Positions 5,637 through 5,712 of a DNA stretch of 5,712 nucleotides are shown in pieces. Location: NCBI GenBank assembly GCA_037446075.1, contig JBBIJH010000177.1:1-5712 (forward strand). Direction: 5' to 3'. The stretch comes from JBBIJH01 sp037446075 (GTDB lineage Bacteria; Bacteroidota; Ignavibacteria; UBA10030; JAHEZR01). Both the position numbers and the translations under genes were made by a program. The first letter of the stretch is position 1. Each line of letters opens with the position of its first letter. The notes below the pieces were generated by a model that saw only the letters and a program-made list of their open reading frames with translations, ran no database searches and had not been told where the DNA came from.

Positions 5637-5663
5637 GTCTTGATTTAGAAATTTTTGTCTTGA
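5637..5663 (+). repeat. Tandem 7-bp direct repeat GTCTTGA, 20-base period
   Basis: GTCTTGA occurs at 5637-5643 and 5657-5663, so the copies start exactly 20 bases apart, close to two helical turns. They are separated by the AT-rich TTTAGAAATTTTT. The second copy overlaps a possible -35 element. This could be a pair of binding sites for an activator or repressor of the gene beyond the window, or chance. Confidence 0.3.
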
Positions 5664-5687
5664 GCCGGATGTGCGACTCACTATTCT
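5660..5687 (+). promoter_or_regulatory. Possible promoter for a gene beyond the window
   Basis: TTGAGC (5660-5665) and TATTCT (5682-5687) are 16 bases apart. The match is moderate. The region 5617-5712 after the SOD gene shows no clear gene and no terminator with a strong stem and T-run. The downstream gene is not visible, so this stays tentative. Confidence 0.3.
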
Positions 5688-5712
5688 CGGCGATTAGCTC
5701 CCGTGAATGTGA

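Overview
The window is a dense bacterial segment with every recognisable gene on the + strand. It probably comes from a free-living, oxygen-exposed bacterium of intermediate GC. Good AGGAGG-type ribosome binding sites precede several genes. The Fe-S scaffold is SufU (with SufS) rather than IscU. One protein looks like a lipoprotein and another carries a twin-arginine-like leader. This would fit lineages such as Ignavibacteria/Chlorobi relatives, Acidobacteria or other little-cultured phyla, but the sequence does not fix the phylum.

Layout: (1) 1-745 holds the 3' end of sufS (cysteine desulfurase, catalytic Cys visible) overlapping a complete sufU. (2) 769-1806 is a DUF1684 protein with a lipoprotein-like N-terminus and an uncertain start. 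(3) 1918-2334 is an OsmC peroxiredoxin with both catalytic cysteines. (4) 2335-2621 is an intergenic leader with three small inverted repeats and a 33-codon ORF behind a perfect AGGAGG. (5) 2622-3980 is an ATP-grasp ligase of the L-amino-acid-ligase/carnosine-synthase type. (6) 3981-4141 carries a sigma70-like promoter. (7) 4142-4903 is a multi-pass membrane protein related to the membrane domain of urate hydroxylase PuuD, without the cytochrome c part. (8) 4906-5616 is a Mn-type superoxide dismutase starting 2 bases later. (9) The last 96 bases hold a tandem 7-bp repeat and a possible promoter for a gene beyond the window.

The common theme is redox and oxygen defence: Fe-S assembly (SufS/SufU), organic hydroperoxide removal (OsmC), superoxide removal (SOD) and a putative heme or metal membrane oxidoreductase. 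The ATP-grasp ligase and DUF1684 protein have no obvious link to it. The most notable signals are the two well-spaced translation starts of the SOD gene, which predict an exported and a cytosolic form; the PuuD-like membrane protein coupled to that SOD; and the structured leader with a small ORF ahead of the orphan ligase. I see no tRNA, rRNA, CRISPR array, insertion sequence or other mobile element.
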